Positions 1 through 11,797 of a stretch of 64,000 nucleotides of DNA are shown here, piece after piece. The number at the start of each line of letters is the position of its first letter. Position 1 is the first letter of the stretch. The stretch spans positions 29,420,501 to 29,484,500 of the forward strand of contig OX327690.1 of assembly GCA_946807835.1 (NCBI GenBank), in the 5' to 3' direction. This stretch comes from Ailanthus altissimus. Taxonomy: Eukaryota; Streptophyta; Magnoliopsida; Sapindales; Simaroubaceae. A model generated the notes under the pieces. It was not told the DNA's origin and made no database searches. It saw only the letters and a program-made list of their open reading frames with translations. A program made the position numbers and the translations under genes.

Positions 1-2340
1 CATATAATGAAAGAGTAGTAGAAAAATAGTGATAATCACTAAATTTAATAAAGAGTTATCTTACCCGAGAAGAATGGCGAAAAGATGGTGTAGGAGAGGC
101 CTAAGAGATGTCGATAGGAGATCATTCAGACAAGATGGAAGGCTTAGAAGCAAGTGTTGTATTAGCAAGTTCACCTGTATAAAACTTAGAGGAAGTATTA
201 GGAAACGAGTCAATAATATTGTTAATAAAGAACTGACAAGTGGGTAAAGATATAGAATAGAAGTTTGATACGGATGAGAACATTTTGTTTTCAAGAAATA
301 TGACATTACGAGAGATGCAAAAACTTTTAGAGATGAGATCCCAATACCTATAACCTTTATATTCTATCCCGTATCTAAAAAAATAACATAATTGTGTGCG
401 AGGCTCGAGTTTGGTACATTCGTGTTTTTGAAGTAAAACAAAACAAACACAATAAAAAAATTTAAAAAATACTATCATTAGGAGGGAATCCATATAAACG
501 CTCATACGGTGACTTATTCTTTATAATAGAGGAAGGGATACGATTGATTGTATAGACAGCAATTAAACCAACTTCACCTCAGAATTGTTCAAGACAAAAA
601 GCAGAGATAAGAAGAGCACGAATTGTGTCAAGAATATATTTGTGTTTTTGTTCTACTCTCTCATTCTGTTGAGATGTACTAGGATAAGATCTTTGACAAA
701 TAATACCATGTTCCTATAAAAGATTTAAAAAAATTAGAATCTCTATATTTCATGGCATTATCTGTGCGAAAGATCTTAATGGAACAAAAAAATTGTGTTT
801 TATTCATTTGAGCAAAATCACAATAAAAATTGATAAGTTTTGATTTCTGTTTCATAAGAAACAACAATGTATATCGAGAATAGTCATTAACAAAAATAAC
901 AAAGTATCAAGATTCACCCATAGTAGCATTAAGAGATGAACCCCAAATATCAGAGTGTATAAGATCAAAAAGAGCATGAGAAACAATAGTACTATTATTA
1001 AAAGACAAAGTTAGTTGTTTTGTTAAAGGAAAAATCAAACAATCATCTTTATTATAAAACATAATTTTTAAACAGCCACTAGATATTAGAGAACGTATAT
1101 GACTTATTTAGATATAACCCAAACAAGAATGCCAGAGATGTAGTGATGATGATGAAGAAGTAGATGCAGTGAATGAAGTGGATGAAGATGGCAAATGTAA
1201 ATAAATGAGCTCATATAGACGACCCATTTTATGGCTTGTCCTAAGTGTCCGACCTGTCTTCAGATCTTATACATAACAGCTAGAGGCTATAAATAAAATG
1301 TTAAGACCAAATTCATAAATTTGACCGATAGACAAAAGATTTAATGTGAGTTTAGGTATAAGAAAATTTTTAGATAAGAAAAGACTGGAGCAAGATACCC
1401 AACCAATGTGACTAACATTCATGAAAGTTCCATTAGCAGTTTGAATAGAAGGTAAATAGAAAACATGAGATTTAAAGGATAAAAGAGTGGAATCAGAAGT
1501 CATATAATTGCAACATACAGAATCAAAATATCAGGAGTTACTTGAAACGACAGAAGAAGCAGTAATAGAAGGATTATTAGAGTTTGATAGAAGTTGGTGA
1601 AATAAAGATTCAAGATTACTAGTTAACTTAGACGAGGAGTTGATTGTATCTTAGGTAGCCGTAGCGGCAGAGAATGATTGAGACCTTGTAGAAGTAACAT
1701 TTAAGATTGTTTACTTTTGGAACAATCTTTTTCAAAATGACTAGGTCTAATTTTTTGACATTTTTTGCATTTACGTATCGGACAAGTGAGAACTACATGT
1801 TCAGATAAGTAACAATAATGACACGTCTTGTGTTGAGTGGAGCTGTTAGATTTGTGTTGCAGGGTGGCAAGTATTGTATTTGTACAAACTTGCTGAAGAG
1901 TAATAAATCTTGTTTCTTCAGAGATAAGATCAGCAATAGCCTGATCTAAAGTGGGTAAAGACCTTCGATGAAGTAGAGAAGCACGAGTATACTCAAATTT
2001 AACTTAGAGAGTCATGAGAAACTCAACCAAACATTGATGATCTCGGTAGACAATGAATGATTGAGCATCATCATTAGTCTTCCAAATTGATTTTAAAAGA
2101 GCTACTTAATCCTAAATAAATTGCATTTGAAAATGAAAGTCGATGATGGATTGTCCTAGTTCTTGCTGAAGGTGATACAAATTTTGAAATAGTTGATATT
2201 GATAAAAGAGATCTATAACTATATAGCGATGTGCAAGAAAATCCTAAAGTGGTTTAATAGTATCAAATCGATCATAATAAAAATTGATGGACGAGGTGAA
2301 TGTATTATGAAACTATATAATAATCGATGATTTTTACTAT
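1..2340 (-). mobile_element. Degenerate Ty1/copia retrotransposon, cut by the left window edge
   Basis: Broken minus-strand reading frames follow the copia gag-pol order from right to left. A Cys-rich zinc-knuckle-like patch lies near 1730-1795. The protease/pre-integrase linker lies at 1267-1503 and contains LTLNLLSIGQI. The integrase core lies at about 680-990 and contains HSDIWGSS, VNDYSRYT and FRTDNAMKY. A post-integrase segment at about 240-420 contains GYRYWDLISK and NVIFLENKMFSS. Reverse transcriptase would lie beyond the left edge. Frames are split by many stops and shifts, so the copy is dead. No LTR was recognised on the right, where similarity fades at about 2340. The family assignment is sound; the outer limit is approximate. 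Confidence 0.85.
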
Positions 2341-2780
2341 TTCAATCATTTAAAGGAGTATATTTCACTGTAATCAAAACTGTTATAAACTTTAACATTT
2401 TATAAAATAAAAAAATAATATTATACAAAAAAATAATTATTATAAGTTATAGAAAATAAAAATATTGTATTATTAATATATTTGATATGATATCAAAATA
2501 CAATATCACACATTAATATTATGATCTAAATTTATCTAATTATATATTGAGACGTGTCCTCTTTATTTGGTTTGATTTTATTATTAATTTTAAACTAAAT
2601 TAGTATTTAAACTAAATTGAATCAATTACTTCTTTTAATAAAATAATTGATTGAACACAATTTCTCTTTAAGAACTAAACTGTACTGATCGGTTAAGTTC
2701 AAATAAAAAATCCTCGTGCCTCCATGATCACGATGCAAGAGGGAACCGGCTTCATACAGATGAATAAATTATATCTTTAC
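2341..2780. other. AT-rich spacer between the copia remnant and UTP6
   Basis: Very AT-rich DNA with no coding similarity. It may hold the eroded right end (LTR) of the neighbouring copia element, but no TG...CA boundary or primer-binding site could be identified. Confidence 0.5.
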
Positions 2781-2819
2781 TTGAGAAAGAATAAAAATAA
2801 AGGGACCTGGATGTTATTT

Positions 2820-3037
2820 CGGCCTAGGACTCGAACCAGGCTTGGGCCCAGACCCGAGCCCAAAACGCAGATCCTCCTCTTCTTCTTCACTACGCAAGTT
2901 GAAACAAAACAAAACAAAAACCCAAGCAAAGCCCTAAAGCAGCCAGCGAAAAACCTACAGTTGAGCATTCTCTTCTCTTCTTTCCCTCCTTCTCTGAGTT
3001 CGCCGAATAGACTCGCGCACTCGCAAAACACACAGCC
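2820..3037 (+). promoter_or_regulatory. UTP6 proximal promoter and 5' leader
   Basis: The base composition changes from AT-rich to GC/CT-rich just before the gene. A TGGGCC core (site-II-like) lies at 2843-2848. A GCCCTAAA telo-box-like motif lies near 2931-2938, followed by CT-rich leader sequence. Both motif types are known from plant ribosome-biogenesis and translation gene promoters, which fits UTP6. No clear TATA box is seen. The role is inferred from motif type and position. Confidence 0.45.
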
Positions 3038-6000
3038 ATGGCCGACGTCGTACAGTACCGGCTCGAGCGCATGGTCGATGAGTTGGATGACCTGGAGCGG
3101 CGCGGCCTCTTCACGCGCCGCGAGATCGCCGAAATCGTCAAACAGCGCCGCAAGTTCGAGTACCGGCTGAAGCGGCCGAGTCCGTTAAAGCAAGACTTCT
3201 TGACGTACATCGAGTACGAGACTCAGCTCGACGCGCTTCGCCGCCTCAGGAAGAAGAAATCGGTGGCACGCGAATTAGAAAACGACGACGAGAAGAATAA
3301 GAGAAAGAGAATGAAAAAGTCCGTTTCGGATTTCGCCGGTGTGTCGAGGATTCTTGAGATTTATAGATTAGCGGTTATGAGGTTTAAAGGAGATATTGAA
3401 TTGTGGTTTAAGTATTTGGAGTTTTGTAGGCAGCGTAAAAACGGAAGAATGAAGAAGGTAATTTTTTTTTTGTGTTAAATTTTTTTTTTTGTGTGAGTGT
3501 GTTTGGTTGGTGAGAACGTGCATGAAAGTGAAGGAAAAGGTATATTTTTTATGTTAAAGTTTCAAACTTTTTTTGTTTGCTATTTGTGTGCTGAGAAAAG
3601 GGGAATTCAAATAAATTTCAACAAAATGTTGGAAAAAATAAAATTTAGTTCAATAATCAAATGCTGTTTGAGAATGAAAATAAAAATAAAAATTGTATTG
3701 TATTTGAATGCAATTTTGTAATTGTAATGGGGTGTTAATGCAAAATCACAATGTTGTATTTGTATATATTGTTGCAATTATGAGCTTCTGTTGCATTTAG
3801 TTTTACATTGTTAATTCCTGAAACTGTTTTACGAGGGATTGATCAAACATTTGCAGGTGCTGGCTCAAGTGATTAGGTTTCATCCTAAGGTCCCAGGAGT
3901 TTGGATATATGCTGCAGCTTGGGAATTTGATCATAATTTAAATGTTACTGCTGCCCGTGCTCTAATGCAGAATGGTTTGAGAGTGTGTCCAACTTCGGAA
4001 GACCTTTGGGTAGAGTATCTTCGTATGGAACTCACTTACCTTAATAAATTAAAGGCCCGGAAGGTTGCTTTTGGAGAAGACAAGGGAACTTTGGTTTGTG
4101 ATCAGAGAGATGCTGATGAAAAACAATGGATAAATGAAAACAAAGATTTATTTATGCCCCTAGATGGAGAAGTAGAAAATGTTGATGGATCAAATGTTGA
4201 AAATATGGAGTCTGAAAAGAAGCTAGATTTGTTTAGAGAACAAGGTTTGAGAGTTCTTCGAACTATCTACAATGGAGCAGTTGAAGCTCTACCTACTAGT
4301 TTGAGCCTGAGACAACGGTTATTCGAGATATTAGAAGCAACAAATTTGGCACAATCAGAAGACATCCGTGAGGAGATACTAAGTGACCTGAAGAGAGACT
4401 TTTCAGCAGATCCAAAATATTGGGACTGGCTTGCAAGACTTGAAATGACTGATTCTGTAAGTAAACAGGAGAAAAGTCAAGATATCATACCATCTCAGAC
4501 GCAGAAAGCTATTCAGGTATGAATTGCTATGATAGACTGAAATCCTAAAAACTTACAGATTCTTTAATTTGTGGTTTTCTTAAGACTTATTTTAATCGCA
4601 TTATGCATAGCTTTACAAGCGTCTAAGAGTCATACCTTATGAGAAATTTTGAGCGTAAAAATTTGCATGTTCTAAAAGCTAGTGAATCCTTTGTTTAATG
4701 GTCAACTTGTATTCTCTGTCATGTGTAGGTTTATGAGGAGGCCTTAAAAAATGTGCCTTCAAGCATGATGTTTGATCAGTATACAAAGTTTTTGAGGGAT
4801 ATTATTGCTCCCAAAGGCGAAGAAACTAATGTTTCTCAGTTATCCAGTCATGTTGAACACTACATTTCACATCTGTTGACCGTATATGAAAAGGCTGAAG
4901 TAATGGGGTGCTTGACTGAAGATCTTGCTTGCAGATATATTTCATTTTACTTGCAGCTAGGGAGATTTGATGAGGCTCAGAAACTAGCTGTAAAGCTTTG
5001 CAGTGGCAAACTTTCAGATTCAGTACAGTTATGGCTTTTAAGGGTCTCAGTGGAAGTTAGATGTGTTGCAAGAAATTCTCCTTCTCCAAGTAAAGCTGAC
5101 ATTCAATCCATCTTTGAGCTGCTGAAAAGTATATTGACAAAAGTGTCCATATCAGAGGCTGAGAACTTGTGGCTTATGGTATGATATCAGCACTCCCTTA
5201 TTTCACCTAGAAAAAACTTCCGGCTTTGGTTGATGAGTGTATTATTCAATCATTAAACTTAAAGAGTTGCATAAACCTTTTAACGGCTATTCTTGCAGAG
5301 GGGGAAAATTAAATAAAAATGTTTTAATATGTATGGTTAATGAGGCATACATGGCTTGATTGCATTAAATTTTCTATTAGTTGCATTAGATGTTTACAAT
5401 GTCAATATTTTTTGGACTTTTGTTGTTTCAGGAACCAAGTTAATTCTCTAGAATTATCCATGTGTCAAGCTTTTTCTGTTTCTTTATAAAAATCGAAGTG
5501 ACCTAGTTTGAATATCGAGCTGCAACTCCTTTCTTCTGAACATTATTCTCAATTGCAGGCACTCAAATTCTTTGTAAATCAGAAAAAATATTTTGAGAAG
5601 CTGGTGGAGATTTCCCTCATTTCAGTGACTAAAGATGGTGGTGGTGATTATGGATTTTCCCTGCCTTCTGCCATTATAAATATTATTCTTCAGAAAGACG
5701 GGGTTCAACAAGCAAGAGAGATGTATAAGCGGTATGTTTGTAACTGATGAGCTAGTGAGCACTGCCCTGTTTCAATGACTAAAACTTTATTGTCGATCTG
5801 CATAACGACCTTGATAGACAATAATCTGGTTAAAATGTAGTGTGGATAAGTCCAACAACAGAGGTTGATACAGTTGCTTTTGATTTCCCTCCCTAGCATG
5901 GAGGGCCTAACACCTGTTTTGCTTTGGTTACAGATATCTTTCTCTTCCCCATCCAGGTCTCGCATTGTATCTAAATTGCATTGAATTGGAACAGAACCTT

Positions 6001-6612
6001 GCATCAGTTGGTGATAAAGATTGTCTTGTAAATGCTCGGAAGCTGTTTGAATCTGCTCTTGCAACTTATGACCAAAACACAAGCTTGTGGCGAAATTACT
6101 ACTCTATGGAGACTAAGGTGAATTTTCTTCCCTTTTCATTTGCTAAAAGAATATTAGTCCATGCCAATTGCTATACAAATAGGATTAGATGGTTTATTTG
6201 GCTCAGCAAGAAAGCACCTTGGCCTTACCGACCAATCTTTGGATTGCAAATGCTATAATTATGACATTGAAAATCATAGTATAATCACTATCCTCTTAAT
6301 CTCATGGGTTGGACTTTCTGGCCCGAGGTTGATATGTTTAAGTCTAACACGATACGATTTACAGACCACCAGCAATTCTGATGCGAATCTAAATTTGGTT
6401 ATCAATCTGTTCATCCTGCATTTTATTTCAATTTTACATTCAATAAAATAAACTTTATTGATGTTGTGATAGATAGCCAGAATCACTTTTTAACTCCATT
6501 TTCACGTCTTCCACAGTTGGGAACATCAGAGACTGCAACCGCAGTCTATTGGCGTGCAAGGAAGACGCTCAGGGACCCTGCTGCATTTATCACTTTGCCA
6601 GATCCCGGGTAA
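3038..6612 (+). CDS. UTP6: U3 snoRNA-associated protein 6 (UTP6), SSU-processome component
   Basis: Six exons were read as 3038-3457, 3857-4516, 4729-5178, 5559-5731, 5934-6117 and 6517-6612. All have GT-AG borders and compatible phases and together give about 660 residues, near the usual length for plant UTP6. The N-terminus (MADVVQYRLERMVDELDDLE, then RRGLFTRREI and RRKFEYRLKR) is the conserved U3-associated protein 6 domain. Half-a-TPR (HAT)-type helical repeats follow, with cores such as LWFKYLEFCRQ, VWIYAAAWEF and DLWVEYLRMEL. The last exon encodes AVYWRARKTL. UTP6 is a nucleolar scaffold protein of the U3 snoRNP/UTP-B complex needed for early 18S rRNA processing. The start is the first ATG of the conserved N-terminus. 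No damage was seen. The acceptor of exon 5 was chosen at 5934 because it preserves the conserved YLSLPHPGLALY stretch in frame. Confidence 0.92.
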
Positions 6613-7074
6613 TATCTTGTACTTCTTCAGGTGTAGGCTAAATGCCATCAATTTTGACCTTGTTTCCAAATGTCCCCAGAAATCTCCTTTTTTGTTTTGT
6701 GTATTTTTTTTCCCTTAAATATAAACCTAACGTTATTGCCATATTAAGACCTCTTATAATTTCTTCTGTTAAAAACTTTTTTTTTTTATAAAAAAGGATG
6801 TCTTATAATTGCCAACATGCAGGACAACTCTGCATCATTATAGTGGGGAGAAAGCATAATTGAGGCACAACTGCTAATTACAAACCCTAATTATTCAACT
6901 GTGTGAAATCAACAATGGGCATGTACTAAATACGGCAATTCATATAAAGTTAATAGGAGGTTTATACATAGGAGTATTGAAATGATCTGCTGTACTAGTT
7001 TACAATTTTCAAAAAGAACGTTAACCCGAGCCTAAGATTTAAGGAAAATGCGTGTCTGGATACTGAGGCACGGA
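6613..7074. other. Convergent 3' regions of UTP6 and the minus-strand gene
   Basis: A short spacer between two tail-to-tail stop codons. It should hold both 3' UTRs. It contains T-runs (about 6690-6715 and 6775-6795) and no coding similarity. Confidence 0.5.
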
Positions 7075-8233
7075 CTAAACTCTAGGCCATTGTCGACTCA
7101 CTACCTGCACAGGCCGTAAAGATCATCATCCATCAAAAGCACTATCAGTAGCAGCAGTAACAGTGTACCATTTGTCAGGGACCAAACAAATAGTAGAAGT
7201 TCATCCTAGGATAGATCTTCTCCTGTAATTTAATGAAAGACGAAGCAAAAGTTTGCTAACCTCTAATGTGCTAAAAACTAATCGCATTCGGCTGGCAACA
7301 ACCGATGGCTCCTCAGCACGTCCCACCACAGCCATTTGCTCCAACTGGAGAGTCTTCACTGGAAGCCTTTGTTAAGCGCAAGTGAAAGTTCAGTGGAAAA
7401 GCACGGAAGCCTTTGCAACAAGAGCAGCAAAAGTAAATATACCTAAAAGCAACTCACCATGCCATTCCCCGTACATAATATGCATTTGCTATCAGAGCAC
7501 AGAAGCCTTTCCACTGAAGCAGTATTTCATCTGATACCGGTGGCGTGGATGACCATCTAACTATAGTTGGTTGTGGTGTACACAAGATGGTAATGAATAT
7601 GATGCTCAGCCAGAGAATGCACTCATCAACCTGTATCATAACTGGGAAATATGTCAATCTGCTTCAGACCATTTGATACACTTGACAATTATCCATCAGT
7701 CACATTCATCAAATGAAACTGCTAAAGCCTAAGAAGCTTTGAATAAACTTCACTTTTAACAGCCCTGCTAAAATACCCACTTTAACAAGAGATGCGATGT
7801 TTAGGATGCTTTAGAAGCAAGTTCACAAATGGGATCATTCTTAAAGATTAGTACTTAAATAATTTGTTTGTGCGTCAAATTTCCAGAAAAAGGGCTATCT
7901 TTGTTCACCAAGGGATTAAATTAAACTAAGTATGAGTGAATTACCTCCTCTGAGAAAATCTTGGATTTCAGACTGGTGCCTCCACCATAACTTTGCATTG
8001 CTTCAATTTCCAGACCAGATTCCTTGATAGCAGTAAGTTCTTTTCTTAATCCTTCATCAGTGCAGCCTAGCGCATATGCATTCACTCCCGCACTAATGAA
8101 CTCCTGATATACATTGAGCAAATATATTACTCAAGAGAAGACATCATAGCAACCTTGAGAACAGATCAAGCCAACAGATGAATATACTTTTAGGTTGTCA
8201 CCTCCACCACGGTCAATGACATTCCTGTATCGC
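7075..8233 (-). CDS. Conserved plant protein of unknown function, 3' exons only
   Basis: Five consecutive minus-strand exons can be chained in frame: 8233-8188, 8103-7945, 7630-7458, 7366-7261 and 7104-7075 (stop TAG at 7075-7077). Each has GT-AG borders and matching phase. They encode about 171 residues running from RYRNVIDRGGGDNLK, through EFISAGVNAYALGCTDEGL, SYGGGTSLKSKIFSEEV, DECILWLSIIFITILCTPQP and LPVKTLQLEQMAVVGRAEEP, to VVSRQWPRV. The segment CILWLSIIFITILC is hydrophobic enough to be a membrane anchor. The sequence looks like a conserved, uncharacterised plant (probably plastid) protein, but I cannot name it safely. The exon at 8188-8233 begins in phase 2, so at least one more 5' exon is needed. 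I could not identify it among weak reading frames up to 8650. The 5' half is therefore missing from this model, or lost. Confidence 0.65.
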
Positions 8234-9960
8234 CTGAACAAACTGATTGCTATGTTGCGTGACGAACGATACTCATCATCCGATGAGATAGAATCATGTG
8301 ATCGACACTATAACATTAGAAATAATAAATTTTGTAAAGTGTTCAATGAAGTTACAATCAAAAGTGAAAGTGAACACTTTATTGCAAGACGAGACACTCT
8401 TACAAGCCATTTCTTTGAAGGTACTCGATGCGATAAGTGATGAATATCAGACTGATCATGGCCTTTCCAATGAAAGGGAAAACTACGAACAACGATACAA
8501 CAAGGAGCCTGAAATGGGCTAGGAGAAATTGCAATGCTAGTCAAGGAATTAACATACGTAATCTTGCACGGAGAAGCATCATGCAGTGTGTTATAGCCCA
8601 GATATCCCAGGCACTTGCTGATAGCTCCAGGAGGATGAACCGTTAACATTGTAGAACCATAATATAGTTGCCTTTAAATGCAAGAATAAACACCCATAAG
8701 GGTAAAGAATAGCAGATATCAACAATATTTCCAGAGCTATCACAAATATATAAATACTTTTTGCCAGAGAAAATGACAAAGGATATCAATGCCAAGGACT
8801 TTAACAGAGAATTATCTGCTGAATAAAAGTTTCATCTTTCAGTTTTTTTTTTATAAATTTTTTTCTATTACATCAAATATAAACCAAATCCCTTTCCACT
8901 ACAATGTAAGCGGCGTTTAAACTCTAGTCCTCTTATATCAACCTAAGAGGCTATGCCATTTGTTCATCAACTGATACCCACTTCTTTTCCAATTTTCTTA
9001 AAAAGCAAACAACATGAAATTTGTAAAACTTCCAATTCAATTCTTCTCACAACCAAAAATTAAATTTTTTAAGGAAATTAAACAAAGACTGTATTGAAAG
9101 CAAAGCAAACACAGATAAATTTGTTCTTTCATTAATAATATAGTCCTATCACCAAAGTCCATCCCATTAATTTCCCAAAAACAAAACGAATGATTTAGCT
9201 TCAGAAGCAAAGCAATAACAAAAATACATGCTTCGGACCATCTCTAGACCATAAGTCAACACAAAAAAAAAAGGTCGAATGATACTTATACATAATAGTA
9301 ATCAGCACTATTATCATCATCATCAAGCCTAAAAAAGCTTGAACAGTAACAGAATTTTCTTCTAATGACCTTAAAATGACAAGTAAAAAAAAAAAAACAG
9401 AATTTATAATGAAATAAGAGAATAATGAGATTATATAAATTTACCCGTTAAACGAAGCTGGCTAAGCTAACTTTGAGATAGAGAAAGATATAAGCAGAAT
9501 CAAAATATCCAACAATTTATGATCACTTCATGAAGTGAATCCAATTTTAAAGCCAGCATCTAACAAGCTTTAACTGAAGCCACCAATCTACTGAATGGTT
9601 CCAAAGTTTCTACTGATTCCCATTTTTAAATTTTTTTTTTTTTTCTGGTTGTTATGAGGAAATAAGAAACGTGGGGACTTCTCCAATCTTACGGTAATTT
9701 TTCCATTTTCGCGTTCGATCACTTCGTTGCTTTGCCCGGTGTCGTGTTTTAGAAAGAAACTACGTCGTTTAAACTTAAGCAAGCAAACTTTCTATTGTCT
9801 GCTACTTTTGTTGGGCCAATGCCCCATTGAGATTCAAGACCTTGATTGGGCTAAACAGTTTATTTGCACATTTGGACAGGTGTTAAGGCAAGGCCTTACT
9901 AAATCCACTCCCACCAAACGTCAATTGGGTATTTTGATTTTAGATCATTCTCCTTCTCAT
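8234..9960. other. Unresolved region upstream of the minus-strand gene
   Basis: This stretch should contain the missing 5' exon(s), first intron and promoter of the gene ending at 7075. A minus-strand open frame at 8308-8649 (113 codons) contains a possible donor (GTAAGA) but has the wrong phase for the known exon at 8188-8233. No protein similarity was recognised in it or in the short frames near 9588-9782. Long T-runs lie at about 8840 and 9630, with A-runs near 9265 and 9388. Confidence 0.35.
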
Positions 9961-10500
9961 TAGGTTTGGAGTTATAAGCTTTTATAATTATAGAGGCCTT
10001 TTTATCTTATAGTCCGGGATAAATCTTCTATCACTTATTTTAGGTTTAGAATTATGTTCCCCCAAAAAAAAAAAAAATATTAGGTTTAGAAATCTATTTT
10101 TTATGAGCTTAAGACTTTTAGACATTTGAGTCAAGATTTTTGAACTATTTATTAAAATTTTATTCTAAGTATATCTCAATTAGTGTGATTAAAAATGGGA
10201 CTATTTTCGATTCAAAATTAGTTTGATTTCAAATTGACGTTAAATTAAACTAATCGGTTTTATAAGACTCTTAAATGAAAAATTCAAACCGAATCAATTT
10301 GATTTGATTCCTTAATGCCCGTCTTTAAATGTGACACTTCTTTTATAGTCAAATTTTAGTAGAGAAGATACGATCTATTTGAGTGGGTAGAAAAAATATA
10401 ATTGTTTTAATATTAAATATAAATATTTTATTAAACTCCGATGATTGAACGATGTTATAATTGAATGTATAATAAAATAATAATAAATATTTTATATAAA
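9961..10500. other. AT-rich intergenic DNA
   Basis: No coding similarity, RNA gene or clear repeat boundary is seen. It has an A-run near 10062-10076 and AT-rich low-complexity sequence. Confidence 0.5.
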
Positions 10501-10525
10501 ATTATTATTATTATTATTATTATTG
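10501..10525. repeat. (ATT)n microsatellite
   Basis: About eight uninterrupted ATT triplets, upstream of the T-protein gene promoter. Confidence 0.9.
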
Positions 10526-11114
10526 GCACTGCCAATTGCACTGCACAAAGGGAAAAGGGAATAATTTCCCAAATCTTAACAATTTTATAATTTCGTGTAT
10601 CTGCGTATTATTTTGTTTATTCATTTATTTAACTTTTGCTCTATTTCACAGCGATTTTTCACCAAACTTAGGTCTCCTGTCAGAGATCAAGATCCACTGC
10701 ACTCACTTCCACGACAAAGAATCCTGCAACGCCAATCTAACTTCAGTCTTTGGCCGTACTTCCAACTACTAACTGGGTACCTACGTACCCACCCACAAAC
10801 CTCGGAGAAAACAGCGGCGAAGACACTGGTCCAAGATTGTACACGTAATTTGACAGCCGTTAGATATTTAAAGTACAGAACCATTTCCATGTAACCGAGC
10901 AACACATGAACCAGAAACAGGATTGGGATGCTCAAAATGGAATCCAACCACTCACTACCGATGGGGTTTTGTTTTTATTTGTTGGCAAAGCAAAAATTTA
11001 AGGAAAAAAAAAAAAGAGTAACCCTCCTCCACCAACTCCATATTCACCACCAACCCATCTCTCTTTTTTCAATTATTATTTTATTTTTATGATTAAATAA
11101 ATTACACGCACACA

Positions 11115-11797
11115 TATATAAGCAAACACTTTTTTTTTTGGCTGCGGTGCTGTGGTGTGAGGAGATGCTATATTGTGCTCTCAGATTTGCTTGTTTTTGA
11201 GACAAACTCGAGAAACAGGCAAGTACCCGTCTCTGTAAGTGCTCTATTTATCTATTCTTCGCTGCATAAACTGAATTTTAATGTCTCTGTTTGTGTGCTT
11301 TGAGCGTCTCTGATTCTCTATGTTTTTTCTCCTGGCTGCTTTTTTTTCTTTTCATTGCCCATTAATGATCTTGGTGAGTTGAATGCAGAAATAGCCTTTT
11401 TCGTTTTCATTTGGTGTTTCTCTCTTAGACTCTTTAAGTTTACTTTCTTATAAAAGAGTGGTTTTCAAGGATGTTCACTACAATTTGTGTTGCTGATTTG
11501 ACAATAGCGGTTGTTTTGTTCAAGTGAATCTGAGTGATAGACTATACAAACTCATTGGTGATTGTAAACTTGACACTCTAAATAAATTTGCAGCTTAGTT
11601 TATAATGCTATCGCCTTAAAGTGATTCTTTTATCGTTTATATTTGACAGTAATGTCTAGCTTTACTAGATCTTCAGATGACTGTATGTTAATGCTATTAT
11701 TTTGTTGTACTGCTTTCAAAGATCCCATCTAAAGTTCATTAACATTGTTCAAAGATACATTTTTTTTCTTTGAATCAGATATTTCTGTAATAAGAAA
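11115..11797 (+). promoter_or_regulatory. T-protein gene TATA box, 5' leader and leader intron
   Basis: A TATATA box lies at 11115-11120, so transcription would start at about 11145-11150. The leader runs to a strong donor, CTCT|GTAAGT, at 11234/11235. A T-rich intron ends at TGAATCAG (AG at 11777-11778). The remaining leader reaches the ATG at 11798. A 544-bp leader intron in this position is the simplest reading. The upstream 10530-11110 stretch contains the self-complementary GGTACCTACGTACC but no recognisable gene. Confidence 0.55.

Noticed and set aside
2724..3170. Open frame overlapping the UTP6 start
   Set aside because: It runs through the promoter and leader in another frame; the conserved UTP6 N-terminus begins at 3038.
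10595..10947. Open frames on both strands upstream of the T-protein gene
   Set aside because: No family similarity; the region is promoter-like and the frames overlap each other.
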